DNA from: Prostheceraeus crozeri | Lineage: Eukaryota; Platyhelminthes; Polycladida; Euryleptidae | Length of the DNA: 64,000 nucleotides | Direction of reading: 5' to 3' | Assembly (NCBI GenBank): GCA_907163375.1 | Contig: CAJQUW010003059.1 | Location: 62,001 to 126,000, forward strand | Part shown: one piece after another, positions 29,283 through 40,489 of the stretch | Layout of the letters: the number at the start of each line of letters is the position of its first letter | How positions within the stretch are numbered: the stretch's first letter is position 1 | The notes under the pieces: model-generated | Database searches by the model: none | Told to the model about the DNA's origin: nothing | What the model saw: only the letters and a program-made list of their open reading frames with translations | Translations under genes and position numbers: made by a program

Positions 29283-30717
29283 GAATAAGATTTACTAGTT
29301 TGCAAGTTAGACTAAGCGTTCTATTATTTGTAAATGAAAGATATAGTTTCAACAGTTTACAGATTACAAAATAAAGTTTCAATAGTGTTTATGTTAAAAA
29401 TAAAGTTTAAGCTGTTTGTGTGTTAGAAATAGAATTAAGTTTCAACAGTTTGTCGATTAAAAATGAAGTTTCAACAGTGTGTACGTTAGAAATAAAGTTT
29501 TATCTGTTTGTAAAATGAGATTGTAGGATTTACTAGTTTGCAAGTTAGACTAAGCGTTCTACTATTTGTAAACGAAAGATATAGTTTCAACAGTTTACAG
29601 ATTAAAAATAAAGTTTCAACAGTGTGTACGTTAGAAATAAAGTTTTAGTCGTTTGTGCGTTAGAAATAGAATAAAGTTTCAACAATTTGTCGATTAAAAA
29701 TAAAGTTTCAATATTGTGTATGTTAAGAATAAAGTTATATCTGTTTATATGTTAGAAATAAAAATAAAGTTTCACCAGTTTAAAAGTTAAAAATAAAGTT
29801 TCAATAATGTGTACATTAGAAACAAAGTTTCAACCTTACCGTTTACAAGTTAAAAATAAAGTTTCAATAGTGTGTATGTTAAGAATAAAGTTCTATCTGT
29901 TTGTATGTTAGAAATAAAATGAAGTTTCATCAGTTTACAAGTTAAGAATAAAGTTTTATCTGTTTTTATGTTAGAAATAAAACAAAGTTTCAACCGTCAA
30001 CAAGTTAAAAATTAAGTTTCAATAGTTTGCAAGTTAAAACTAATGTTTCAATAGTGCGTAAGTTAAGAATAAAGTTTTATCAGCTTGTATGTTAGAAATA
30101 AAATGAAGTTTCACCAGTTTACAAATTAAAAATAAAGTTTCAATAGTGTGTTTGTTAGAAATAAAGTTTCAACCGTTTACAATTTAAAAATAAAGTTTCA
30201 ACAGTGTCTACGTTAGAAATAAAGTTTGATCTGTTTGTAAAGTACGATCGTAGGATTTACAGATAAAAATAAAGTTTCAATAGTGTGTATGATGGAAATA
30301 AAGTTTAAGCGCTTTATGCGTTCGAAATAAAGTTTCAGCCGTTTACAAGTTAAAAATAAAGTTTCAACAGTGTGTACGTTAGAAATAAATGAAAGTAAGA
30401 ACTTCATCGTATGAGTATTCAAAGCATGTTTTGTAAATCAAATGTGTGTAGTACTGACAAGATAGAATCGCATTAGAAATAAAGTTTCAGCCGTTTACAA
30501 GTTAAAAATAGAGTTTCAACAGTGCGCACGTTAGAAATAAAGTTTTAGCTGTTTATATGTTAGAAACAAAATAAAGTTTCAACAGTTTACAAGTTGAAAA
30601 ATAAAGTTTCAACAGTGTGTACGTTAGAAATAAATGAAAGTAAGAACTTCATCGTATGAGTATTCAAAGCATGTTTTGTGAGTCAAATGTGTGTAGTACT
30701 GACATGATAGAATCAAG
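29283..30717. repeat. AATAAA repeat array, left half
   Basis: Degenerate units of about 28-32 bases of the form AATAAAGTTTCAACAGTGTG followed by TACGTTAGA or TACAAGTTA repeat dozens of times. Each offers AATAAA with a GT-rich word 10-15 bases on, in the direction of the left-arm genes. Longer units include AAGTTAGACTAAGCGT. No ORF. A block terminator or origin-associated array is possible. Confidence 0.85.
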
Positions 30718-30739
30718 CTTGACAAACGCGTTTGTCAAG
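30718..30739. repeat. Centre of the palindrome
   Basis: CTTGACAAACG followed by CGTTTGTCAAG is a perfect 22-bp palindrome. Outside it the two arms are complementary after a few unpaired bases (ATTAAATGAA on the right side only). The join without a spacer is what a hairpin or snap-back replication intermediate would leave. Confidence 0.85.
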
Positions 30740-33178
30740 TTCATTTAATTCTATCATGTCAGTACTACACACATTTGATTCACAAAACATGCTTTGAATA
30801 CCCATACGATAAAGTTCTTACTTTCATTTATTTCTAACGTACACACTGTTGAAACTTTATTTTTCAACTTGTAAACTGTTGAAACTTTATTTTGTTTCTA
30901 ACATATAAACAGCTAAAACTTTATTTCTAACGTACACACTATTGAAACTTTATTTTTAACTTGTAAATGGCTGAAACTTTATTTCTAACGCACAAAGCGC
31001 TTAAATTTTATTTCCATCATACAGACTATTGAAACTTTATTTTAATCTGTAAATTGTTGAAACGATATTTTTCATTTACAACTAGTAGAATGCTGAGTCT
31101 AACTTGCAAACTAGTAAATCCTACGATCGTACTTTACAAACAGATAAAACTTTATTTCTAACGTAGACACTGTTGAAACTTTATTTTTAAATTGTAAACG
31201 GCTGAAACTTTGTTTCTAACGTACACACTATTGAAACTTTATTTTTAATTTGTAAACTGGTGAAACTTCAGTTTATTTCTAACATACAAGCTGATAAAAC
31301 TTTATTCTTAACTTGTACACTGGTGAAGCTTCATTTTATTTCTAACATACAAGCTGATAAAACTTTATTCTTAACATACGCACTATTGAAACATTAGTTT
31401 TAACTTGCAAACTATTGAAACTTAATTTTTAACTTGTTAACGGTTGAAACTTTATTTTATTTCTAACATACAAACAGATAGAACTTTATTCTTAACATAC
31501 ACACTATTGAAACTTTATTTTTAACGTGTTAACTATTGAAACTTTAATTTTAACTTGTAAACTGGTGAAGCTTCATTTTATTTCTAACATACAAACAGAT
31601 AGAACTTTATTCTTAACATACACACTATTGAAAGTTTATTTTTAACGTGTTAACTATTGAAACTTTATTTTTAACTTGTAAACGGTTGAAACTTTGTTTT
31701 ATTTCTAACATACAAACAGATAAAACTTTATTCTTAACATACACACTATTGAAACTTTATTTCTAACGTACACACTATTGAAACTTTATTTTTAATTTGT
31801 AAACTGGTGAAATTTCATTTTATTTCTAACATACAAGCTGATAAAACTTTATTCTTAACATACGCACTATTGAAACATTAGTTTTAACTTTCAAACTATT
31901 GAAACTTTATTTTTAACTTGTTAACGGTTGAAACTTTGTTTTATTTCTAACATACAAACAGATAAAACTTTATTCTTAACTTGTAAACGGATGAAACTTC
32001 ATTTTATTTCTAACATACAAACAGATAGAACTTTATTCTTAACATACACACTATTGAAGCTTTATTTTTAACTTGTAAACGGTAACGGTTGAAACTTTGT
32101 TTCTAACGTACACATTATTGAAACTTTATTTTTAACTTTTAAACTGGTGAAACTTTATTTCATTTCTGACATACAAGCAGATAAAACTTTATTCTTAACC
32201 TGTAAACTGGTGAACCTTCATTTTTATTTCTAACATATAGACAGATAGAACTTTATTCTTAACATACACACTATTGAAACTTCATTTTTAACTTGTAAAC
32301 GGTTGAAATTTTATTTTATTTCTAACACACAAACGACTAAAACTTTATTTCTAACGTACACACTGTTGAAACTTTATTTTTAATCTGAAAACTGTTGAAA
32401 CTATATCTTTCGTTTACAAATAGTAGAACGCTTAGTCTAACTTGCAAACTAGTAAATCCTACAATCTCATTTTACAAACAGATAAAACTTTATTTCTAGC
32501 GTACACACTGCTGAAACTTTATTTTTAATCGACAAACTGTTGAAACTTTATTCTATTTCTAACACACAAACAGCTTAAACTTTATTTTTAACATAAACAC
32601 TATTGAAACTTTATTTTGTAATCTGTAAACTGTTGAAACTATATCTTTCATTTACAAATAGTAGAACGCTTAGTCTAACTTGCAAACTAGTAAATCCTAC
32701 AATCTCATTTTACAAACAGATAAAACTTTATTTCTAGCGTACACACTGTTGAAACTTTATTTTTAATCGACAAATTGTTGAAACTTTATTCTATTTCTAA
32801 CACACAAACAGCTTAAATTTTATTTTTAACATAAACACTATTGAAACTTTATTTTGTAATCTGTAAACTGTTGAAACTATATCTTTCATTTACAAATAGT
32901 AGAACGCTTAGTCTAACTTGCAAACTAGTAAATCCTACAATCTCATTTTACAAACAGATAAAACTTTATTTCTAACGTACACACTGTTGAAACTTCATTT
33001 TTAATCGACAAACTGTTGAAACTTTATTCTATTTCTAACACACAAACAGCTTAAACTTTATTTTTAACATAAACACTATTGAAACCTTATTTTGTAATCT
33101 GTAAACTGTTGAAACTATATCTTTCATTTACAAATAATAGAACGCTTAGTCTAACTTGCAAACTAGTAAATCTTATTC
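30740..33178. repeat. AATAAA repeat array, right half
   Basis: This is the complement of the left array (TTTATTTCTAACGTACACAC, TTGAAACTTTATTTTTAACT), but about 1 kb longer. Near its outer end a higher-order unit of about 239 bases, marked by TAGAACGCTTAGTCTAAC, repeats at 32421, 32659, 32898 and 33136. The length difference from the left half shows expansion or contraction after the palindrome formed. Confidence 0.85.
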
Positions 33179-33331
33179 GTCATCGAATCTAACTGTTTAA
33201 ATCTTCATCATGGAAATCAATGTTCCACAGTCATTTGAAAAAGATATGATCACCCTTCGTCTAACCCATCCGTTGCATGATAACAACTCCTAGCATAATA
33301 ACATTTATTGAATAACTGTAGCAAGCATGCA

Positions 33332-33862
33332 TTACAAATCAATGGTTTGAAACAGATAAAATAGATACAGCTGGTAACTGTCATATAGCGAGCAATGATA
33401 ACCATACAGGACTTTGGCAGTGTTGAGGTAAGGAGGAAAGAAGCATTGGTTATGAACGTAGCTACTACAACGAACAGACAAAATAGGAACACACAAATCC
33501 TTAAAACGTTTCGTGACTTCATGATAGTGTTGATTCACTCTACTATCCCAAGGTGGGAGCAAAATATCATTAATGACTAGATTGGGAAATACTTTCCTCT
33601 CCTTACCAGGATTATTACAAAAGATGCGTATAACATTGAAAGCAGCTAACCATCGTTTAAAGTCAATAAGAAGAGCACTCTCACAAGAAAAGCCATAGTC
33701 TTGCAAATATTTCAGATTAAGTCCATGAATGTGCTTTCTCGCCCATTGATCAACATTGGGATCGCAGTTCGCATGTTGATGATAGACACTAACAATCTGA
33801 TATGTCCAATTGTTCATAGCAATAGCACTGAGATCCTGTACAGGTTCACCCTCACAATCCAT
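33332..33862 (-). CDS. DEDDh exonuclease-like protein, right arm
   Basis: 176 aa from ATG 33862. This is the inverted copy of 28599-29129, with the same D-x-E start and H-x4-D end. It differs at a few positions (for example Asp for Glu at residue 10, and Ile for Asn in the KHIHG segment, where Polinton B also has Ile). The frame is intact. Confidence 0.55.
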   Translation of the reverse strand: MDCEGEPVQDLSAIAMNNWTYQIVSVYHQHANCDPNVDQWARKHIHGLNLKYLQDYGFSCESALLIDFKRWLAAFNVIRIFCNNPGKERKVFPNLVINDILLPPWDSRVNQHYHEVTKRFKDLCVPILSVRCSSYVHNQCFFPPYLNTAKVLYGYHCSLYDSYQLYLFYLFQTIDL

Positions 33863-33914
33863 AAAAATGATGATAGAAGCCTAAAACGGAAATTTACACA
33901 TCTAAGGAAACGTT

Positions 33915-34040
33915 CTATATCATATTACAAAAAGAAGAATTACATCGATGCTTTTCACGACAAAATACACAAATGATATGATGGCAACAAAGAAGTAAAA
34001 TGTATCTAATAAGACCACGCCTACGACACTCAAAGCACAT
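33915..34040 (-). CDS. Mini-RING zinc protein, right arm
   Basis: 41 aa, inverted copy of 28421-28546, with all eight presumed zinc ligands present. It lies between the spliced gene and the exonuclease-like gene, as in the other two copies. Confidence 0.5.
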   Translation of the reverse strand: MCFECRRRGLIRYILLLCCHHIICVFCREKHRCNSSFCNMI

Positions 34041-34074
34041 AAGCGAATTGTCATAGGGTAGAGTTAGGAAAGGA

Positions 34075-34849
34075 CTAGTAATTCTCCTTATTTGATTTGC
34101 GTTTTGAAGCAGCATTCTTGTCCGACTTGCGTTTCGTACCACTGCTGTTAAGGATTTGATCAATTATGTCATCTACGTTGGGTGGCTTTGGAATATATAG
34201 GATGGATTCAGTGTATATCGAGAGAGAGGCTATTTTGTTATCTTTGTGCTGACCATAATATAGCCCATTCACTTTGAAAAGGATATCCCAACTACCTTCT
34301 CCGAGCTCATCACATCTGATGGGCATTGATTGATCTCCCTCCTTCTTATAGTAAGTACACCAATGTGATACCGGTAGGCAAATGTGATTACCATCCCAAA
34401 TCTTTCTATAGGGAGTATCCTTGTCATCTCTCGCCTTCCACTCTTGAGCAAGAGGAGTAGGAATGTCCATATTTAATGTCACGTACTCTTCAATAATATC
34501 AAGTTGGTGGCGAATGTACGGACTCACGGGGATCAGTATGTAGTTCCCATACTGATTGCGCATTATCTTGACATCCGTGGAAGGGAGCATTCCCGTTCGG
34601 AGTACTACGCTATGATCGTCATAACGCAAGACTTGTTTAAATTTACGCTGTAGCGGTGTAGGATTATGTACCTTGGTTGTTTCTTCCACTGGCCTCAGTT
34701 GTAGATGATCTGATCGTAGCGAACCTTGTAACGTCTGGCCACCATTTTGTCCTGCCAGTGTAGCAGATGGAGTAGATGCCTGAAAATAAAAAAGATTCTA
34801 TCAAGGTTACGTTCAAGGGAGGAGAGGGAGGAAAGTAGCGACTTACCAT
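34075..34849 (-). CDS. Spliced ssDNA-binding-like protein, right arm (intact splice sites)
   Basis: Exon 1 is only the ATG (34849-34847). The GTAAGT donor follows at 34846 and the TTTTCAG acceptor ends at 34780. Exon 2 is 34779-34075, giving 235 aa. The frame stays open through the splice. This copy kept the acceptor that the left arm lost. The protein has a conserved V-x-GLYYGQH to YIPKPP segment, homologous to the first gene of the window, and a basic tail with two KRKS motifs. The role is inferred as nucleic-acid binding. Confidence 0.75.
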
Positions 34850-34947
34850 TTTAGTTGGATAATATAACAGGGATGTAGAGAGAGAGAATGTGCGTCCGTC
34901 ACTTGTACGATTCAACGATGGAATGATTCTCACTGTGGAAGGCTCTC

Positions 34948-34955
34948 TATTTATA
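34948..34955 (-). promoter_or_regulatory. TATA box TATAAATA (right arm)
   Basis: The minus-strand mirror of 27506-27513, about 100 bases before the ATG of the spliced gene. Confidence 0.65.
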
Positions 34956-35289
34956 AAGGAATGCTTGATTCTCATTAGACAAAAATCCTCATTGGAGAAT
35001 AGAACACATTTAGTAAAGCTGGCACGCTGACGAGTGTGACTGCAGAAACATTTCTTCAACGTTCGCTACGTTTCACAACAACCTGTCAAAGACTTCTTAC
35101 AAACTTATTTCAACATTTGCATTTAAGCGAACATGTGCTTCACATATTCTACACGAACGGTTAACGCATGTAATATAAAACCCTAAATCCAACCGTAGAG
35201 GAGCCTAGCCTTGGATTATGAACTTTACAACCCATGCGATTCAATGTCATGGAACTAGCTCTCACACACTCAACGTGTGTGACAACATC

Positions 35290-36150
35290 TGGTTTTATAA
35301 AACATTCAATGCTGACTATAAGACCTTGTGTGAAACAATCTACACAGCGCAGTAAAACTTTCTATCGCTGTGATGAACACTGTTTTCATATAACATTCTA
35401 AACTCGCAGTCTTACTGCAGTAGAAAACTGCTTTTACTAAACCTGATGAAGCTAATCTAACAGTCATGAAGTTTGAATTTCTAATAGGGAAACATTTGGC
35501 AACTATCTCCAATAAAAATTTCTAACACTGTGAAAGTAAGTTACAAGACAATCTACACTGTGCAGTAAAACCTTCTAAAACTTTCTAGTGCTGTGATGAG
35601 TTCGGTCAGTCATACAACGTCAATGATCAAACTTTATTTTCACAAACGTGCGTCGCGGTAAATTATTTGACTACACTAACGCTTACATTTCATGACATGT
35701 GTGTTTCATAAAACGTCATGATCAAACTTTTCTAACTATACATCAACCTGTGTTGCAGTAAAACTTTTACAAACCATGATACACTTTCTAACGACACTCA
35801 CGAATACAACTTCGATGATCAGACTTTACTTTCTCAAACGGGTGTCACAGTAAAATTATTTGACTACACTAACTTTGCAAACCATGATACACTTTCTGAC
35901 TAGACTTACAAATAAAACGTTGATGATCAAACTTTCTAACTATACATCAACCTGTGTTGCAATAAAACTTTTGTACAACATGATAAAGTTTCTGACTACA
36001 CTAACTTTGCTTTTACAAACCATGATACAGTTTCCGACTAGACTTACGAATACAACGTTGATGATCAAACTTTTCTAACTATGCATCAACCTGTGTTGCA
36101 GTAAAACTTTTACAAACCATGATACACTTTCTAACGACACTCACGAATAG
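35290..36150. repeat. Repeat field upstream of the spliced gene (right arm)
   Basis: Complement of 26310-27180, with recurring CAACCTGTGTTGCAGTAAAA and AACCATGATACACTTTCT words. No gene seen. Confidence 0.6.
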
Positions 36151-36152
36151 TG

Positions 36153-36365
36153 ATGGAGATCGCCAGCACCAAATTCCTCCACCAATTATGGGAATGGTAC
36201 ACCCCCAACTCCCAGCCACGAACTATGGCGGAGTGGGAGTATATCGACAAAGTGAGGCTCGCAGTAGAAGAACGATTAAAGCAAGTGAACTGTTTTTGTT
36301 ATCTATGTGAAGCCAGACTCTGGGACGATATTGACGATGAAGACCTTTTGAAATACATGCCATAA
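36153..36365 (+). CDS. Hypothetical 70-aa protein with CxxC, right arm
   Basis: Inverted copy of 26097-26309 encoding the same Trp-rich protein with an acidic tail. AATAAA follows the stop directly. Confidence 0.5.
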   Translation: MEIASTKFLHQLWEWYTPNSQPRTMAEWEYIDKVRLAVEERLKQVNCFCYLCEARLWDDIDDEDLLKYMP

Positions 36366-36422
36366 TAAATTTTTATTTCGTATTATCTTTGCTTTCATAC
36401 TGACTTACTTGAATGGGGCTTC

Positions 36423-37030
36423 AGTGGATGATTTAACCATGCATACTTTTTCATTTGGAAATAGTAGCACGCTTAGTCTAACTTGTAAATCTTATAACAT
36501 TTCATATGGGCGATGATGGTAGCTGAAATAGTGTTAAATAAAATTAAGATGGCTTACACTTCTGATACAGGGATAGCAATCGACTGCGATCCATGTGTAA
36601 AGAGCTTGTTAGACTACGGATGGGCTTAAGTGGATGATTTAACCATGTATACTTTTTCATTTGGAAATAGTAGCACGCTTAGTCTAACTTGTAAATCTTA
36701 TAACATTTCATATGGGCGATGATGGTAGATGAAATAGTGTTAAATAAAATTAAGATAGCTTACACTTCTGATACAGGGATAGCAATCGACTGCGATCCAT
36801 GTGTAAAGAGCTTGTTAGACTACGGATGGGCTTAAGTGGATGATTTAACCATGTATACTTTTTCATTTGGAAATAGTAGCACGCTTAGTCTAACTTGTAA
36901 ATCTTAAAACATTTCATATGGGCGATGATGGTAGTTGAAATAGTGTTAAATAAAATCAAGATAGCTTACACTTCTAATACAGGGATAGCAATCGACTGCG
37001 ATCCATGTGTAAAGAGCTTGTTAGACTACG
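36423..37030. repeat. 208-bp tandem repeat, three copies (right arm)
   Basis: Units start at GGATGATTTAACCATG (about 36426, 36631 and 36838). Each contains GCTTAGTCTAACTTGTAAAT and a short frame ending LLDYG. Only two units are present in the left arm. The third unit runs into the frame 36925-37122. Confidence 0.75.
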
Positions 37031-37143
37031 GAAGAGAGAAGTGTGTTATGTTGCGTGTGGCGCGTGAGTGTCCTCCCATTTCATTCCATTCATCAATTCG
37101 TCTCATTGACAGAGACAGGTAGAACTCATGGTTCTCATAACGT

Positions 37144-37551
37144 ATGCAATGGAAAGTTTTAGGTAACCTTCGACAGTTGGCTAAATGTCGCCCTGGCGCG
37201 AATGCATACTACGTTGAGACAGAGGCAATCACTTGCAAACATGACGCAGAGAGGTTTAACAAGATTGACCATTGCCGAATGTCCCTTGCGGTATACATAG
37301 CTACGGGTTTCACCGCCGCCCTTTACAGGAACGCCCGTCGAAAGGAAGTATTACACCGAACTTCATTTGCAACGTTCAAGTTGACTGATAGCAGATTCAA
37401 CTTAATGATAGTATTCGCCAGTCCGAAGACTGCCCAGGGCAGACCGCGTGGAGGTTCTATCATGTCTTGCCCCATGGTGGCCCTTAAGAGAGCCGGTGGT
37501 TCGTTCTCGGGAGTCGTCATCAGCAATCTTACTCCATACCGATTCTGCTGA
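37144..37551 (+). CDS. Hypothetical 135-aa protein, right arm
   Basis: Inverted copy of 25117-25524. The frame upstream (36925-37122) is in the same phase but separated by TAG and TAA. If these are removed by splicing, a longer protein of about 210 residues would result; no convincing donor/acceptor pair was found. Function unknown. Confidence 0.45.
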   Translation: MQWKVLGNLRQLAKCRPGANAYYVETEAITCKHDAERFNKIDHCRMSLAVYIATGFTAALYRNARRKEVLHRTSFATFKLTDSRFNLMIVFASPKTAQGRPRGGSIMSCPMVALKRAGGSFSGVVISNLTPYRFC

Positions 37552-37795
37552 GAGAGAGTCGAAACCGTTCAACCTCAGCAGTGTCGACTTCCATGCTAGT
37601 TGGCATGTGAGTGAAAAGTGGAATGTAGCGCCATTCCATTGGATTGACAACACTTGCTGTCACCGGATTGCCAATCCGAGCAACATTGTTGTGGGCTCTG
37701 TCTTGCTCCTCTAGTCTAACAAATTCGTTAAATAAATTTCGCAGTCTTAACTGCGGTCCGCGAGGAGAGCTGACTTGACTGTTCGTCGTCTGCAT
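37529..37795 (-). CDS. Hypothetical 88-aa protein, right arm
   Basis: Inverted copy of 24873-25139, with a TATA box at 37823-37829. It overlaps the 135-aa ORF tail to tail. Confidence 0.55.
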   Translation of the reverse strand: MQTTNSQVSSPRGPQLRLRNLFNEFVRLEEQDRAHNNVARIGNPVTASVVNPMEWRYIPLFTHMPTSMEVDTAEVERFRLSLSRIGME

Positions 37796-38069
37796 GATTG
37801 AAATGAAATGAAATGAGAGGTAGTGGTTTATATACCCCTCTAACGCGACGCAACGTTCAAGTTGACAGATAGCAGATTCAACTTAATGATAGTATTCGCC
37901 AGTCTAAAGACTGCCCAGGGCAAACCGCGTGGAGGTTCTATCATGTCTTGCCCCATGGTGGCCCTTATGAGAGCCGTTGGTTCGTTCTCGTCGTATCTGA
38001 AAATAGAAGGAAAAATAGATGAAATTATATTCAAGTGATAGAGATGATATTAACTTACCATAAATCAAT

Positions 38070-39245
38070 TCAACCGGTTCGTTGAACCTTTGATGGTGGT
38101 GGCTGAGGCAGGTACTTTGCCGGCAACTTTCGCTTGCGGTGGCTTAATTCCTTAATTTCTCCATCATGTGTTATGGAGATATGAAGACAACGTATGTCTG
38201 GTATTGCCCCTTCGTAGCACTCAAAGGACCAATCTAACTCCTCTTTCTGAATCAGAATATCATCGACAATTCTGCTAGACGTAATGGGAAGGTGAAGTGT
38301 TGTTCGCTTCTCCTTCATAGTGACGTTTCTAGCCTCAACCAGACTCAATTTTGTCTGCTCAAGTTGAAGTTGGAGCGTCTCTTCCTTGACCCTCAAACTT
38401 TTAATGAGTTTCACCTGCTCATCTACCCGCTTCTCGCTGGTGATTGCCCTCTGTTGGTAGGGCTCTAGGTTTTTTACCTGTGTCTTCAAACTACGTATTT
38501 CCGACACTTGGGCTTTGAAGCTGAAATTTTCATCCTTGAGCGCAGCGCACTCATTCTTATATCGGGTGAGTTCGTCTTTTATCTTCCTTATAGCAAATTC
38601 CTGACTGACTTTTGCGATCTCACTGTCTTTACACCACTGCTCAGTCTGTTTTTTAATCCCCTTTGTTGTTTTGGGGGAGGAGTGAAGTATTGGCTTCTTG
38701 ATAGCTTTGTTTGTGACGACTACTTCCTCAGATTCACTATCATCGTTTTCATCATTGCCTGCTGCACTGTGATCGGACCCTATGATTGACTGTATCGCTT
38801 TATCTAGATCCGTTTCTACATCGTCGAGTATTGGCTTCTCGACAGCTTTGTTTGTGGCGACTCCTTCCTCAGATTCAGTATCAACGTTTTTATCATTGCA
38901 TGCTGCACTGTGATCGGACCCTATGATTGACTGTATCACTTTATCTAGATCCGTTTCTACATCGTCGGATGTTTCGTTGAAGTATCTGACTATCATTTTG
39001 CCAACGTCCGATGTCGTGTAATTGGCAACCTTTGTGGTTGGACATGCTAAGTGAGTAGCGTAAAATTCCTCATTCTGCTTGCCTTTGGTAAATTTTAAGC
39101 AATGAATACAGCCAGATATTACAGCTATTTCTTTATGCTCATTGGGAGCATCCTTATACTTATTCAAATGGCGCTTGAACTCAGCACCCCTCTTTATTTC
39201 ACCACATAGACACTTCTTGATCAAAAATTTTGAGTTGCCTCCCAT
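38070..39245 (-). CDS. Zinc-binding/coiled-coil early protein, right arm
   Basis: 391 aa from ATG 39245, four bases after an acceptor (TTTCTACAG). Inverted copy of 23423-24598 with a handful of substitutions. It keeps the N-terminal cysteines, the duplicated 47-residue acidic segment, the coiled coil and the basic tail. The promoter TATATAAG is at 39956-39963 on the minus strand. Confidence 0.75.
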   Translation of the reverse strand: MGGNSKFLIKKCLCGEIKRGAEFKRHLNKYKDAPNEHKEIAVISGCIHCLKFTKGKQNEEFYATHLACPTTKVANYTTSDVGKMIVRYFNETSDDVETDLDKVIQSIIGSDHSAACNDKNVDTESEEGVATNKAVEKPILDDVETDLDKAIQSIIGSDHSAAGNDENDDSESEEVVVTNKAIKKPILHSSPKTTKGIKKQTEQWCKDSEIAKVSQEFAIRKIKDELTRYKNECAALKDENFSFKAQVSEIRSLKTQVKNLEPYQQRAITSEKRVDEQVKLIKSLRVKEETLQLQLEQTKLSLVEARNVTMKEKRTTLHLPITSSRIVDDILIQKEELDWSFECYEGAIPDIRCLHISITHDGEIKELSHRKRKLPAKYLPQPPPSKVQRTG

Positions 39246-39955
39246 TATCTGTAGAAAGAAAGATAAAATGGAATTACTGACAGGCGACATTGGCAGTCAT
39301 TCTTATAATCATACAGCTAAATTGTGAGATTGGTGGAAAGTGTCGAACCTTTGAATCCGTTACAGGCATTACTCAGAGGGGATGTTATCCCAACTCCAAG
39401 GCCTCGGCCCACAAATCCAACCTCCCGCGGACAGAGCGTGCGTCATATCACTGTGTTGGTATCCGGACCCCGATTTTGACATGAAAACCAGTGGATTGTT
39501 TACAAAGGTTGCAAATTCCAAGCCGAAGCTCGCCTCCCACAACTTTATAAATGTCTTAGTTGAATTCAGCAGGGTCGAAAACCCCAGAAAACCTCCAAAA
39601 CTAGTGAATTTTAATTTTTCAACTTTTTAGCACTACTTATGAAATTTTATAAGTAGTCTATCACTTAGGGCAGGTCAATAGCGACCGAACCTTTTTAGAA
39701 TCAAGTCAAACGGACTTGTAGAAGCAAAGTTACAAGCCTTTAAAGTTTTGGAGTCCTTTATGGCCTGGAGACGAAGGCCATCTCCTGGCGAACCTCTAAG
39801 TCTGACGCCTTAGCTGATATCAGCATGAAATTTTCTAAGTCGGTTTCTTACAGAAACCCGGAATTTGGAATGTCCGAAGCTATCATCGGAGCTCAGAGAG
39901 ACGACTTACCGTTGACAATCTCTCGTATTAATGTCAAGTCTCTGTCGGTTCCCAG

Positions 39956-39963
39956 CTTATATA
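39956..39963 (-). promoter_or_regulatory. TATA box of coiled-coil gene (right arm)
   Basis: CTTATATA on the plus strand is TATATAAG on the coding strand. A GTAAGT donor lies about 47 bases downstream, as in the left arm. Confidence 0.65.
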
Positions 39964-40489
39964 GTTTGTGGCGATCAGCTGATGACGTAATACCCATCAT
40001 CCAAAAACTTAAAACGCTTCTATCGCCGATTCTAGAGGTCCGATTGAGCTGGAAATTCACCATTTCCATGTAGAATTGGACGCTGAATCCGAATCTGGCC
40101 TCCGTTTTCCCATCCGATGCTTCGTTTTGGCTCTACAGCCCACAGCCATCGCAAAAATTCTAACTCTGTCGTTTTCTCGAAAATATTTCGTGAAGAAAAA
40201 TTTTTTCTCTCCGATTGACTTGAAACTCACCATGTTGATAGAGAATTTCATGCTGATTCCAAATCTGAAATCCGTTTTCCCATCCGATGCTTCGTTTTGA
40301 CGCTAGAGCCCAAAACGTCCAAAATTCTAACTCTGTCGTTTTTCGCCAATCTCCCAAAATCTTAAATGGCGTCTCACATCTAAACGAAGACAGATATGAA
40401 CAAGCCGTTTCTTTCAGTGAATTTGTCTCACTCTTAGCTTTCAAACGAGCTATTGCACGAGAACATCCGTCCACTGGAAGCAAAGTTGG

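Noticed and set aside
29283-33178. CRISPR-like array of regular short repeats
   Set aside because: Units are degenerate, without constant repeats alternating with unique spacers, and the context is eukaryotic; it is an AT-rich tandem array.
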